From: Methylococcales bacterium
GTDB taxonomy: Bacteria > Pseudomonadota > Gammaproteobacteria > Methylococcales > Methylomonadaceae
NCBI GenBank assembly: GCA_023144875.1
Contig: JAGLEW010000190.1
Location: 1-9,066, forward strand
DNA: 9,066 bases
Direction of reading: 5' to 3'
The notes under the pieces are model-generated. The model searched no databases, was not told where the DNA came from, and worked only from the letters and a program-made list of their open reading frames with translations. The position numbers were made by a program, and so were the translations under genes. Positions 1 to 6,817 of the stretch are shown one piece after another. Every line of letters starts with the position of its first letter. Within the stretch, counting starts at the first letter, position 1.

Positions 1-40
1 CCCGCTTCATTTACAAACGTTTTATTAAGCCTCAGAATCT

Positions 41-379
41 TTATATTTTTTCAGATTTTAAAAAAGGTTGCCTACTTTTTTTATCCCGAACTGAGGTTAA
101 ATAAATCACAAAATAGTTTTGATCTTCTAGCTTTGCGCGTAAACGATGTAATTCAGTCGATTTTCCACAGCCACGATGCCCTGTGACCAATTTTTTATGA
201 AAATTAGGCGCAGAATGACGCTTAATACGGCGTGCAATCATACGAGTTAAGTGATTATCATCGTCTCGAACGTCACTTAAATCCACATAACGTCTATCTT
301 CAGCAAGCAAGGCTTCTTCAGGATCACAAGCTTTATAAGCATCGTCAATATTTTTAGCGGGGTCTAAAGTAATTTGCAT
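41..379 (-). pseudogene. Truncated P-loop (AAA-type) ATPase, N-terminal fragment
   Basis: The reading frame gives 112 residues from an ATG at 377-379. Residues 67-75 (GHRGCGKST) are a clear Walker A nucleotide-binding loop, preceded by a charged N-terminal region and followed by a helix and a hydrophobic strand (YFVIYL, residues 89-94). That is only the first quarter to third of a normal ATPase core: Walker B, sensor and arginine-finger regions are all absent. After Leu94 the sequence becomes a short Lys/Arg-rich tail (TSVRDKKSRQ...) that ends at a TAA, and the other two reverse frames toward base 1 are also closed by stops. I therefore read it as a gene broken near base 97 by deletion or insertion. 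The N-terminus resembles ATPases of a few hundred residues with unclear roles, often in accessory regions; that resemblance is from memory. No good Shine-Dalgarno precedes the ATG. It lies 65 bases downstream of prmC in the same direction and is not part of the usual cluster, which suggests acquisition followed by decay. A genuinely short protein is possible but unlikely. Confidence 0.6.
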
Positions 380-444
380 AGGAGAATATGGTTAAAATTT
401 AGGGGAGCAAGTTAAAAATAAACTTTAAAAGTTATGTCTATTAT

Positions 445-1290
445 TTAATCCAATGGTTTTTGACCTAATACCGCTCTGGGGCGTTGAGCTAAGTCGGTTT
501 GAATCTGAATATTTTGATAGGAGGCGTTTTGAAAAAGTGTTTGCACCGCATTTTGTTGATTATAGCCGTGTTCAATTAAGAGCCTTCCTTGTGGTTTTAA
601 ATAGACACTTGCTGATTGTATAATATGTGAAATATCATTTAAACCGTTGTTTTTAGAGATTAATGCGTGTTCTGGTTCAAAACGTAAATCCCCTTGTTGT
701 AAATGAGGATCGTTTTCGGCAATATAGGGTGGATTACTAACAATGAGGTCAAATTGTTGTGGTTTTATCGTTGAAAACCAATGACCGTGTTGAAATGATA
801 TATTCTCAACCTGATGTTCTGTCGCATTTTTTTGAGCTGTTTTTAAAGAATTCAAACTAATATCAGTGGCAATAATGGTTGCCTTAGGACGCTCTAATGC
901 CAATGTGATTCCAATAATGCCAGAGCCTGTGCCTAAATCTAAAATTTTATACGGTTTGTCATTGGGTATTCGCGCTAAACTTAATTCAATCAATAATTCA
1001 GTATCTGCACGAGGAATTAAGACACTGTTATTAACCTTAAAATCACGCGACCAAAACTCCCTATGCCCTGTTAAATAGGCAATAGGTTCACCTTCAGATC
1101 GCCTGTTTATGAGTTGTTTGAAAACAGCTATTTCTTCCGAGCTAAGAATTTTTTCAGGCCAAGCTCGTAAATGAGTACGCGGTTTTTTCAAGACAAAACA
1201 TAATAATACTTCGGCATCTAAAGCGGCAGAATCGGACGTTAAGGTTAAGATACCCTTTGCATCGCTTAATAAGACATCAATTCGAGGCAC
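445..1290 (-). CDS. prmC: Peptide chain release factor N5-glutamine methyltransferase PrmC (HemK)
   Basis: This cytosolic enzyme transfers a methyl group from S-adenosylmethionine to the side-chain amide of the glutamine in the GGQ motif of release factors 1 and 2. The 281 residues match the usual length (about 277 in E. coli). Residues 1-90 form the helical N-terminal domain that recognises the release factor. A class I methyltransferase fold follows, with the SAM-binding loop DLGTGSG at 118-124 and the signature NPPY at 186-189, which holds the substrate glutamine amide. The start is GTG at 1288-1290. It overlaps the last base of the prfA stop (TAGTG), and a weak AGG lies 9 bases upstream, so translation is probably coupled to that of prfA, which encodes its own substrate. 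It is the last gene of the hemA-prfA-prmC operon. Identification is secure from the motifs and the neighbour. Confidence 0.97.
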   Translation of the reverse strand: MPRIDVLLSDAKGILTLTSDSAALDAEVLLCFVLKKPRTHLRAWPEKILSSEEIAVFKQLINRRSEGEPIAYLTGHREFWSRDFKVNNSVLIPRADTELLIELSLARIPNDKPYKILDLGTGSGIIGITLALERPKATIIATDISLNSLKTAQKNATEHQVENISFQHGHWFSTIKPQQFDLIVSNPPYIAENDPHLQQGDLRFEPEHALISKNNGLNDISHIIQSASVYLKPQGRLLIEHGYNQQNAVQTLFQNASYQNIQIQTDLAQRPRAVLGQKPLD

Positions 1291-2375
1291 TAATGATCGC
1301 CTAATTGGGTTAATAGCTCGGCTTGATGTTCGTGAATAAGAGGTTGAATGACTTGTTCTAATGCGCCTTGCATAATGTCATCTAATTTATAAAGGGTTAA
1401 GTTAATACGATGATCTGACAGCCGTCCCTGTGGGTAATTATAGGTACGAATTTTTTCAGAACGATCGCCTGAACCTACCTGTGATTTACGTTTTTCAGAC
1501 TGCTCCGCATCGTGTTTTTCTTGCTCGGCAGCTAATAAACGAGATTGCAACAAAGCCATTGCCCGCGCACGGTTTTTATGTTGTGAACGTTCATCTTGGC
1601 ACTCCACCACAACCCCTGTCGGTAAATGAGTTAAACGTACCGCCGAATCGGTTTTATTGACATGCTGTCCCCCAGAACCTGAGGCTCTAAAAGTATCAAC
1701 TCGTAAATCACCTGAGTTAATTTCAATTTCATCCACCGCTTCCGCTTCTGGCATCACCGCAACGGTACACGCTGAAGTATGCACCCGTCCTTGCGATTCA
1801 GTTTCAGGTACTCGTTGAACCCGATGTGTCCCCGATTCAAATTTAAATTGTGAGTATACGTCTTGCCCAACAACCCTTAATACAATTTCTTTAAAGCCAC
1901 CGTGATCGCCTCTATTTTCAGAAATAATTTCAGCTTTCCAGCCTTTTTTTTCCACATAGCGTTGATACATTTTGCTTAAATCGCCTGAAAAAATCGCCGC
2001 TTCATCACCGCCTGTGCCAGCGCGAATTTCTAAATAAATATTGCGATTATCGTTGGGGTCTTTGGGTAATAATAAAATTTGTAATTGCTGCTGGAGCTTG
2101 TCTTTTTCAGTGTTGGCTTCTTTGAGTTCTTCTTTAGCCATTTCACGCATGTCAGGATCAGGGTCCTGCGCCATTTCTTTTGCGCCCTCAATAGCTTCTT
2201 GAGTATGTTGGTATTGTTGAAAGCAATCAACCAGCGGCTCTAGTTGTGCGTATTCTTGACTTAAACTTCTAAATTTATTTTGATCGCCTTGAATTTCAGG
2301 TTGTGATAAAAGCGCGGCAATTTCGTGAAACCGCTCACTTAAATGGTCTAATTTGTGCTGGATAGATGCTTTCAT
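1290..2375 (-). CDS. prfA: Peptide chain release factor 1 (RF1)
   Basis: RF1 recognises UAA and UAG in the ribosomal A site and triggers peptidyl-tRNA hydrolysis. The 361 residues match the family (360 in E. coli). The N-terminal helical domain spans about residues 1-110. The tripeptide anticodon PxT is at 190-192, here PET rather than the PAT of E. coli, within [14 protein letters not shown]. The catalytic GGQ is at 235-237 in the loop [15 protein letters not shown], with Gln237 the target of PrmC. The PxT motif marks it as RF1 rather than RF2, which carries SPF, and there is no RF2-type frameshift site. The ATG at 2373-2375 overlaps the hemA stop as ATGA with no clear Shine-Dalgarno, so re-initiation from hemA is likely. 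The gene ends in TAG, one of the codons RF1 itself reads, and this stop shares its last base with the GTG start of prmC. Confidence 0.98.
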   Translation of the reverse strand: MKASIQHKLDHLSERFHEIAALLSQPEIQGDQNKFRSLSQEYAQLEPLVDCFQQYQHTQEAIEGAKEMAQDPDPDMREMAKEELKEANTEKDKLQQQLQILLLPKDPNDNRNIYLEIRAGTGGDEAAIFSGDLSKMYQRYVEKKGWKAEIISENRGDHGGFKEIVLRVVGQDVYSQFKFESGTHRVQRVPETESQGRVHTSACTVAVMPEAEAVDEIEINSGDLRVDTFRASGSGGQHVNKTDSAVRLTHLPTGVVVECQDERSQHKNRARAMALLQSRLLAAEQEKHDAEQSEKRKSQVGSGDRSEKIRTYNYPQGRLSDHRINLTLYKLDDIMQGALEQVIQPLIHEHQAELLTQLGDH

Positions 2376-3631
2376 GATTGGGATTGTAATTTAAAAATTT
2401 CTCTGGCAGCGGCAATTAAATCAGGACGTTCATTAATTCCTGCTTCTCGGATTTGAATGCTAGGTGTGTGAATTAGTTTATTGGTTAAACCATGTGCAAG
2501 ACGTGTTAAAACGGCTTCAGGGTCGTCACCTTTGCTTAATTGCGCTAAAGATTTTTGTAACATTTGTGCTCGAATCGTATCCGCTTGCGAGCGATAATCT
2601 TTAATCGTTGATTGTGCGCCTTGGGAACGTAACCAGCCTAAAAATGTTTCAACTTGAGTATCAATAATTTCCTCAGCTTGTTCAGCCGCTTGACGACGGG
2701 AATTCATATTTTCGTTAATGGTATTTTGTAAATCATCAACAGTATATAAATAGACGTCTTTTAGTTGGGCAACTTCTGCCTCAATATCCCTAGGGACGGC
2801 TAAATCCACCATAAAAATAGGTTTATGTTTACGTTTTTTAATTGCACTTTCTAATAAGCCCTTCCCTAAAATAGGCAGTTGGCTGGCAGTTGATGATACC
2901 ACTATATCCGCTTCGGAAAGATGTTTTGGTAGTTCAGATAAGGCAATGGCATAACCATTAAATTGTGCGGCTAAGGTGTGGGCTTTATCGTAGGTTCGAT
3001 TTGCAATAATAATATGCCCAATTCCTTGTTGGTGTAGATGTCGCGCGGTCAGTTCAATGGTTTCTCCTGCCCCAATTAGTAAGGCGGTTTGCTCGCTGAG
3101 TTTATCAAAAATTTGTTGCGCTAATTGTACGGCAGCAAAGGCAACGGAAACGGGACTTGAACCGATAGCAGTATCTGTGCGAACTTTTTTAGCGGCAGAA
3201 AAGGTATGTTGAAACAGCTTACCTAAATATTTTCCAAGTGTGCCTGCTTCATTTGCCGCCTGATAAGCGGTTTTCATTTGTCCCAAAATTTGAGGCTCGC
3301 CCAAAATCATGGAGTCCAAACCACAGGCAACTCTAAAAATATGCCGAATAAACTGGTTATCTTCATAACTATAGAGGTAAGGTGTAAAATCTTGCGGATT
3401 AACTTGCCTGCTTTCCGCAATCCAGTCAATAAGTGCTTGCTTATCCTTGATCTCTGATTGACAATAGAACTCAGTTCGATTGCAGGTTGATAAAATCGCC
3501 GCTTCCTGAATAGGTTTAGTGTGTAACAGTTGTTGTAATGCTGTGTTCAGGGTCTCTGTGGGGAAAGCTAAACGCTCACGGATAGAGACTGGCGCAGTAT
3601 TATAATTAATTCCTAGAGCAATCAGTGTCAT
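2372..3631 (-). CDS. hemA: Glutamyl-tRNA reductase
   Basis: HemA catalyses the NADPH-dependent reduction of glutamyl-tRNA(Glu) to glutamate-1-semialdehyde, the first committed step of the C5 route to 5-aminolevulinate, haem and other tetrapyrroles. The 419 residues equal the family norm. The catalytic domain begins [16 protein letters not shown] and carries the nucleophile Cys50 in STCNRTE. The conserved stretch [18 protein letters not shown] starts at residue 97, with His97 matching the active-site histidine near 99 in other members. The NADPH-binding Rossmann loop is GAGETIEL at 186-193, and a C-terminal helical dimerisation domain follows from about 310. Residue 10 is Tyr where E. coli has His in GINHKTAP. 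The start is ATG at 3629-3631; the bases just upstream hold a CTTTTAAAAG palindrome rather than a good Shine-Dalgarno. It is the promoter-proximal gene of the operon and overlaps prfA by 4 bases. Confidence 0.98.
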   Translation of the reverse strand: MTLIALGINYNTAPVSIRERLAFPTETLNTALQQLLHTKPIQEAAILSTCNRTEFYCQSEIKDKQALIDWIAESRQVNPQDFTPYLYSYEDNQFIRHIFRVACGLDSMILGEPQILGQMKTAYQAANEAGTLGKYLGKLFQHTFSAAKKVRTDTAIGSSPVSVAFAAVQLAQQIFDKLSEQTALLIGAGETIELTARHLHQQGIGHIIIANRTYDKAHTLAAQFNGYAIALSELPKHLSEADIVVSSTASQLPILGKGLLESAIKKRKHKPIFMVDLAVPRDIEAEVAQLKDVYLYTVDDLQNTINENMNSRRQAAEQAEEIIDTQVETFLGWLRSQGAQSTIKDYRSQADTIRAQMLQKSLAQLSKGDDPEAVLTRLAHGLTNKLIHTPSIQIREAGINERPDLIAAAREIFKLQSQS

Positions 3632-3688
3632 ATAGAGGGCTTTTAAAAGTCATCAAATAAATTCTATTCTAAATAATATTAAGTTTTT

Positions 3689-3717
3689 ATCATAGAAGTA
3701 TAAATCAACCTTTTAAA
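3689..3717 (-). promoter_or_regulatory. Candidate sigma70 promoter for hemA-prfA-prmC
   Basis: Read on the reverse strand there is a -35 TTTAAA (3712-3717, 4 of 6 to consensus), a 17-base spacer and a -10 TATGAT (3689-3694, 5 of 6). Transcription would begin near 3682 and give a leader of about 50 bases before the hemA ATG. The region is very AT-rich, so chance matches are easy; position and spacing are the main support. Confidence 0.45.
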
Positions 3718-3741
3718 TTTAGGTTTTTTTTCTGCTACTCT
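3713..3741 (+). promoter_or_regulatory. Candidate extended -10 promoter for the TPR-lolB-ispE operon
   Basis: An extended -10 element TGCTACTCT (TG at 3733-3734, hexamer TACTCT at 3736-3741) lies 17 bases after a weak -35 TTAAAT (3713-3718, 3 of 6). Transcription would start near 3748, about 30 bases before the ATG at 3778. The TG extension compensates for the poor -35. Its -35 overlaps that of the opposing hemA promoter. Confidence 0.35.
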
Positions 3742-3765
3742 GTGAAAACTACTTTTAACTCAGTT

Positions 3766-3772
3766 TGAGGAG
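3766..3772 (+). promoter_or_regulatory. Strong ribosome binding site of the TPR lipoprotein gene
   Basis: GAGGAGG lies 5 bases before the ATG at 3778. It is the best Shine-Dalgarno in the window and fixes the start of the first gene of the forward operon. Confidence 0.8.
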
Positions 3773-3777
3773 GCCTC

Positions 3778-5250
3778 ATGTTCTTTTTAAAAATTATCCC
3801 TGTCGCAGCAATTGTTTTTGCAAGCGCCTGTCAATACACAGCAAAAGAACCTCTCATTTCTACGCAAGGTAGCGTGATTGAAAATGATGTAGCCGTCTCT
3901 CAAACCATTCCTTATGTTTCAAAAACGCCTCAATCATCGGATGTATTGTTGTGGATTTTAACCGCTGAAACCGCTTTACAAAGAAAAGAATACAAGCTTG
4001 CCTTAACGCAATATATGAAAGTTATTGAGGTGGTTGATAATATTGATGTGATTAAAAAAACCGCAAGAATCGCGTTATTTTTAGAAGATATCCCAAAAAC
4101 CGAGCAAGTGGTTTCATTATGGTTAGAAAAAGATGCTAACAATGTTATTGCCCGTCGTATTGCATTAACACTTGCATTGAATAATAGAGATGAAGCCGTT
4201 GCTTTAACACATTTAACCGCCATTAAAAAAAGTCACCCTTCTGATTTTAATGAACTGGTCTTCGATATTCAAAAAGTTTTACGCTCTCAAAAAGATTTGG
4301 CGCTTTCGGATAAATTATTAACCACCTTAGGGCAAAAATACCCTAAAAACGGCACTATTTTATTGTCACAATCTATTTTGGCACTGCGACAAAAAGATCT
4401 TAAAAAAGCCCATCAAAAAATTGATAAAGCACTTAAAACTCAACCTAAATGGGAGAAAGCCTTAAGGTTACGGGATGAATTGAGGATGTTTTCAGCAAAT
4501 CAAGCCTTAGAAGCAAACAATTTTACCGAAGCTTTAACAACGTTTAAAAAGGTGAAAAATAAAGAGCTGCAGTTTAAAGCCACACGAGGCATTATTTCCG
4601 TTTTATTTGCCCAGAAAAAGTTTAAATCAGCCGAACAAAAGGTAAAAAAATTGTTTAAATTATATCCAGATCAACGATTGGATATTTTTCTGATACAGGC
4701 ACAAATTCACGATAAACAAAAAAATTATAAAAAAGCATTTAATATTTTAACCAAAGCCTTGCAAGAATTCCCCACAGAGGAAGAAGCTTTATACAGCCGT
4801 TCTTTAATTGCTGATAAATTAGATGATCTTGCTACCGCTGAATCGGATTTAAATAAAATTTTAACCCAAGACCCTAAAAATGTTTCGGCGTTAAATGCCC
4901 TAGGCTATACCCTAACAGAAAAAACCACTCGTTATTCAGAAGCGGAATCCTATTTAAAACAAGCACTTGCATTAGAGCCTGATGAAGGCAGTATTATTGA
5001 TAGTTATGGCTGGTTAAAATTTAAACAAGGGGATTTTCAAGCCGCCCTTAAACATTTGTTAAATGCACGTGAAAAACTGAAAGATACCAGTGCTGAAAAT
5101 GAAACGATTGCTCATATTGCGGAAGTATTGTGGGTTTTAAATAAAAAAATGGAAGCACGTCAATTGATTAAAGAAGCCATGCTCAAACAGCCTGAAAATG
5201 AATATTTACTGGATGTTAAAACCCGACTTTTAGATAAAGAAATAAATTAA
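3778..5250 (+). CDS. Tetratricopeptide-repeat lipoprotein, upstream partner of lolB
   Basis: The protein has 490 residues. Residues 1-18 form a short hydrophobic signal peptide ending in the lipobox-like FASAC, so Cys18 is probably lipidated. Residue +2 is Gln, not Asp, which by the Lol rule favours the outer membrane. The remainder is almost entirely helical TPR sequence. The clearest repeats lie in the last 200 residues, for example ALNALGYTL at about 372 and then SYGWLKFKQGDFQAAL at about 405. These match the conserved DSxGWxxFxxGxxxxA pattern of the TPR protein encoded beside lolB in Pseudomonas-type genomes. TPRs mediate protein-protein contacts; the binding partner is unknown to me. The middle is lysine-rich, as are its AT-rich codons. 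The gene has its own strong Shine-Dalgarno, heads the forward operon and ends 2 bases before lolB, so a role in envelope or lipoprotein biogenesis is a reasonable inference from context only. Confidence 0.85.
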   Translation: MFFLKIIPVAAIVFASACQYTAKEPLISTQGSVIENDVAVSQTIPYVSKTPQSSDVLLWILTAETALQRKEYKLALTQYMKVIEVVDNIDVIKKTARIALFLEDIPKTEQVVSLWLEKDANNVIARRIALTLALNNRDEAVALTHLTAIKKSHPSDFNELVFDIQKVLRSQKDLALSDKLLTTLGQKYPKNGTILLSQSILALRQKDLKKAHQKIDKALKTQPKWEKALRLRDELRMFSANQALEANNFTEALTTFKKVKNKELQFKATRGIISVLFAQKKFKSAEQKVKKLFKLYPDQRLDIFLIQAQIHDKQKNYKKAFNILTKALQEFPTEEEALYSRSLIADKLDDLATAESDLNKILTQDPKNVSALNALGYTLTEKTTRYSEAESYLKQALALEPDEGSIIDSYGWLKFKQGDFQAALKHLLNAREKLKDTSAENETIAHIAEVLWVLNKKMEARQLIKEAMLKQPENEYLLDVKTRLLDKEIN

Positions 5251-5252
5251 AG

Positions 5253-5828
5253 GTGTTGTTTTTTAAGGCTTTATTTTTCTTATTGGTTATCGCTCTTTCA
5301 CAAGGATGTACCACTAAAGTCATCAAGCCTGTGGAAGATAAATATTCCATATCGCCAGAAAATGCCCTGTATCAACTCAAACAGTGGTCGTTTAAAGGCA
5401 GGCTTGCTATCCAAGATAATAAAGAATCGTGGTCGGCTTCTATTGAATGGTCACACACTGAAAAGGAAGATATTTTAAAACTATCAGGCCCATTGGGACA
5501 AACAGGTGGGATATTAATTGTATCAAAGGAAGCCGTTATTTTGGATCGTGGTGATGGAAAAACTTTACATTCAACAGATATAAATGGGTTTATTAAGCAG
5601 CAACTTGGAATGCAAATTCCCGTACAATCTTTGAGGTATTGGGTCTTAGGGTTAACTGACCCCGCTCATAAATTTACTGCATTAGCGGATGGTTTTAAAC
5701 AAAATGACTGGATTATTCAGTATTTTCAGATGCAACAATCAAATGAACAATGGGTTCCACAAAAATTAAAAGCCTTTCAAAATAAAACACGATTAAAATT
5801 AATTATTGATGAATGGATTTTAAAATGA
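5253..5828 (+). CDS. lolB: Outer-membrane lipoprotein insertion factor LolB
   Basis: LolB is itself an outer-membrane lipoprotein. It takes mature lipoproteins from the periplasmic carrier LolA and inserts them into the inner leaflet of the outer membrane. The 191 residues fit the family (about 207 for the E. coli precursor). A signal peptide covers residues 1-18 and the lipobox LSQGC gives lipidated Cys19. The family landmark WSFKGRLAIQ (about residues 45-54) begins the antiparallel beta half-barrel, followed by strands such as SWSASIEW and ILKLSGPLGQ; YWVLGL matches the conserved helix before the last strands. The start is GTG at 5253, immediately after the TPR gene stop. The Shine-Dalgarno is weak and a TTG at the next codon is an alternative, so translational coupling is likely. 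The stop overlaps the preferred ispE start as ATGA. Confidence 0.93.
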   Translation: MLFFKALFFLLVIALSQGCTTKVIKPVEDKYSISPENALYQLKQWSFKGRLAIQDNKESWSASIEWSHTEKEDILKLSGPLGQTGGILIVSKEAVILDRGDGKTLHSTDINGFIKQQLGMQIPVQSLRYWVLGLTDPAHKFTALADGFKQNDWIIQYFQMQQSNEQWVPQKLKAFQNKTRLKLIIDEWILK

Positions 5829-6691
5829 GTCATAAAACCTTAGAAATAGCATGGAAAGAAGCATGGCCTGCACCTGCAAAACTTAACTTAATGCTCAGAA
5901 TTACCAATCGTAGAGCCGATGGTTATCATTCCTTACAAACCATTTTTCAGCTATTGGATTTTTGTGACTGGTTAACCTTTCATCCTTTAGAAGAAGATAA
6001 AGTCTGCTTAAAATCACCTCTTGATGGTGTTCCTGAGGCGACAGATCTTACGGTTCGGGCGGCAATACTTTTAAAGCAAAACAGTAATTACCCACAAGGC
6101 GTGAAAATTGAAATTGAAAAAAACTTACCGATGGGCGGTGGCTTAGGTGGTGGAAGCTCAGATGCGGCAACCACGCTTTTAGTTTTAAATAAACTCTGGG
6201 GGTTAGGACTTTCAATAGAAAAATTAATGGCGCTAGGATTGCAATTAGGTGCCGATGTCCCTGTTTTTATCTATGGATTTTCAGCATGGGCTGAAGGAAT
6301 TGGCGAAAAATTAAAAAAAATAACTATTCCAGAACAATGGGTTGTTATTATAAAGCCTGATTGCCATGTTGATACGGGCGAAATATTTTCACACCAAGAC
6401 TTGACACGCGATAGTAAAATCATCACAATAGCCGACTTTCTTGCAGGACAGCAACAAAATGATTGTTTAAATGTTGTCTGCACGTTAAATCCGTCTATAA
6501 AAAAAGCGCTACTTGCACTTTCAGAATTTGGAACGGCACGATTAACAGGGACAGGTGCTTGTGTCTTTGTACAATTTGAGTCCTATGAATTAGCAATATT
6601 AGCTTACAATGCTTTAAAAGAAAATTGGCAGACTTATTTATCCAAAGGGATGAATACCTCAATGCTCAATAAAAAGCTTAATTTATTTTAG
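5825..6691 (+). CDS. ispE: 4-diphosphocytidyl-2-C-methyl-D-erythritol kinase
   Basis: IspE is a GHMP-family kinase that phosphorylates the 2-hydroxyl of CDP-methylerythritol with ATP in the MEP pathway to isopentenyl diphosphate. From the ATG at 5825 the protein has 288 residues (283 in E. coli). The substrate-site motif PAKLNL has Lys19, RADGYHSLQT follows at 30-39, and the glycine-rich ATP loop MGGGLGGGSSDAAT is at 103-116. The catalytic aspartate is Asp144 in GADVPVF, and the C-terminal GHMP motif is RLTGTGACVF. I chose 5825 because it overlaps the lolB stop as ATGA and has a TGGA about 7 bases upstream; an in-frame ATG at 5813 would add four residues (MDFK) and cannot be excluded. The gene ends 15 bases before the tRNA gene, so the mRNA probably continues into it. 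Confidence 0.96.
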   Translation: MSHKTLEIAWKEAWPAPAKLNLMLRITNRRADGYHSLQTIFQLLDFCDWLTFHPLEEDKVCLKSPLDGVPEATDLTVRAAILLKQNSNYPQGVKIEIEKNLPMGGGLGGGSSDAATTLLVLNKLWGLGLSIEKLMALGLQLGADVPVFIYGFSAWAEGIGEKLKKITIPEQWVVIIKPDCHVDTGEIFSHQDLTRDSKIITIADFLAGQQQNDCLNVVCTLNPSIKKALLALSEFGTARLTGTGACVFVQFESYELAILAYNALKENWQTYLSKGMNTSMLNKKLNLF

Positions 6692-6706
6692 ACGTATTTT
6701 CAATAT

Positions 6707-6781
6707 TGGGCCGTCGCCAAGCGGTAAGGCACGGGGTTTTGATCTCCGCATACCCAGGTTCGAATCCTGGCGGCCCAGCCA
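6707..6781 (+). tRNA. tRNA-Gln (anticodon UUG)
   Basis: The 75 bases fold into a full cloverleaf. The acceptor stem is TGGGCCG paired with CGGCCCA; it starts with the weak U1-A72 pair and has discriminator G73, both hallmarks of glutaminyl-tRNA synthetase substrates. The D arm has stem GCC/GGC. The anticodon stem CGGGG/CUCCG closes the loop UUUUGAU, giving anticodon UUG, which reads CAA and by wobble CAG. The T arm CCAGG-TTCGAAT-CCTGG is perfect, and the CCA end is encoded in the DNA. It lies between ispE and prs with no evident promoter or terminator of its own, so release by RNase P and 3' nucleases from a longer transcript is likely. A tRNA-Gln gene at this spot is also found in Pseudomonas. 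Confidence 0.98.
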
Positions 6782-6804
6782 TTCTTTTATTCAATGAAAC
6801 CTTT

Positions 6805-6808
6805 AGGA
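6805..6808 (+). promoter_or_regulatory. Ribosome binding site that sets the prs start
   Basis: AGGA lies 9 bases before the ATG at 6818. The upstream in-frame ATGs at 6794 and 6809 have no comparable site; 6794 is just 12 bases after the tRNA 3' end. This, with the alignment to known Prs N-termini, supports 6818. Confidence 0.6.
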
Positions 6809-6817
6809 ATGCTCAAA

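Noticed and set aside
1..183. Forward open frame from the left edge to a TGA at 181-183 as the C-terminus of a gene entering the window.
   Set aside because: Its second half is antisense to the well-preserved ATPase coding sequence, and the translation has no motif I recognise; it could only be real if mobile-element sequence lies to the left.
414..433. AT-only hairpin after prmC on the reverse strand (AACTTTTAAAGTT followed by TATTTTT) as a rho-independent terminator.
   Set aside because: The stem has almost no G-C pairs and a tiny loop, so it would be too weak; AT-rich sequence makes such patterns common here.
1097..2288. Five copies of GATCGCC (1097, 1295, 1463, 1904, 2282) within 1.2 kb, reminiscent of a dispersed short repeat such as cyanobacterial HIP1.
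   Set aside because: They lie inside or at the edge of prmC and prfA. Four of them encode Gly-Asp pairs that belong to the proteins, the fifth falls in a different codon frame, and there is no wider shared flank.
3930..4223. Reverse-strand open frame of 97 codons inside the TPR gene, and similar antisense frames in prmC, prfA, ispE and prs.
   Set aside because: They are low-complexity or Ser/Thr/Cys-rich antisense readings of clear genes, without ribosome binding sites or recognisable domains.
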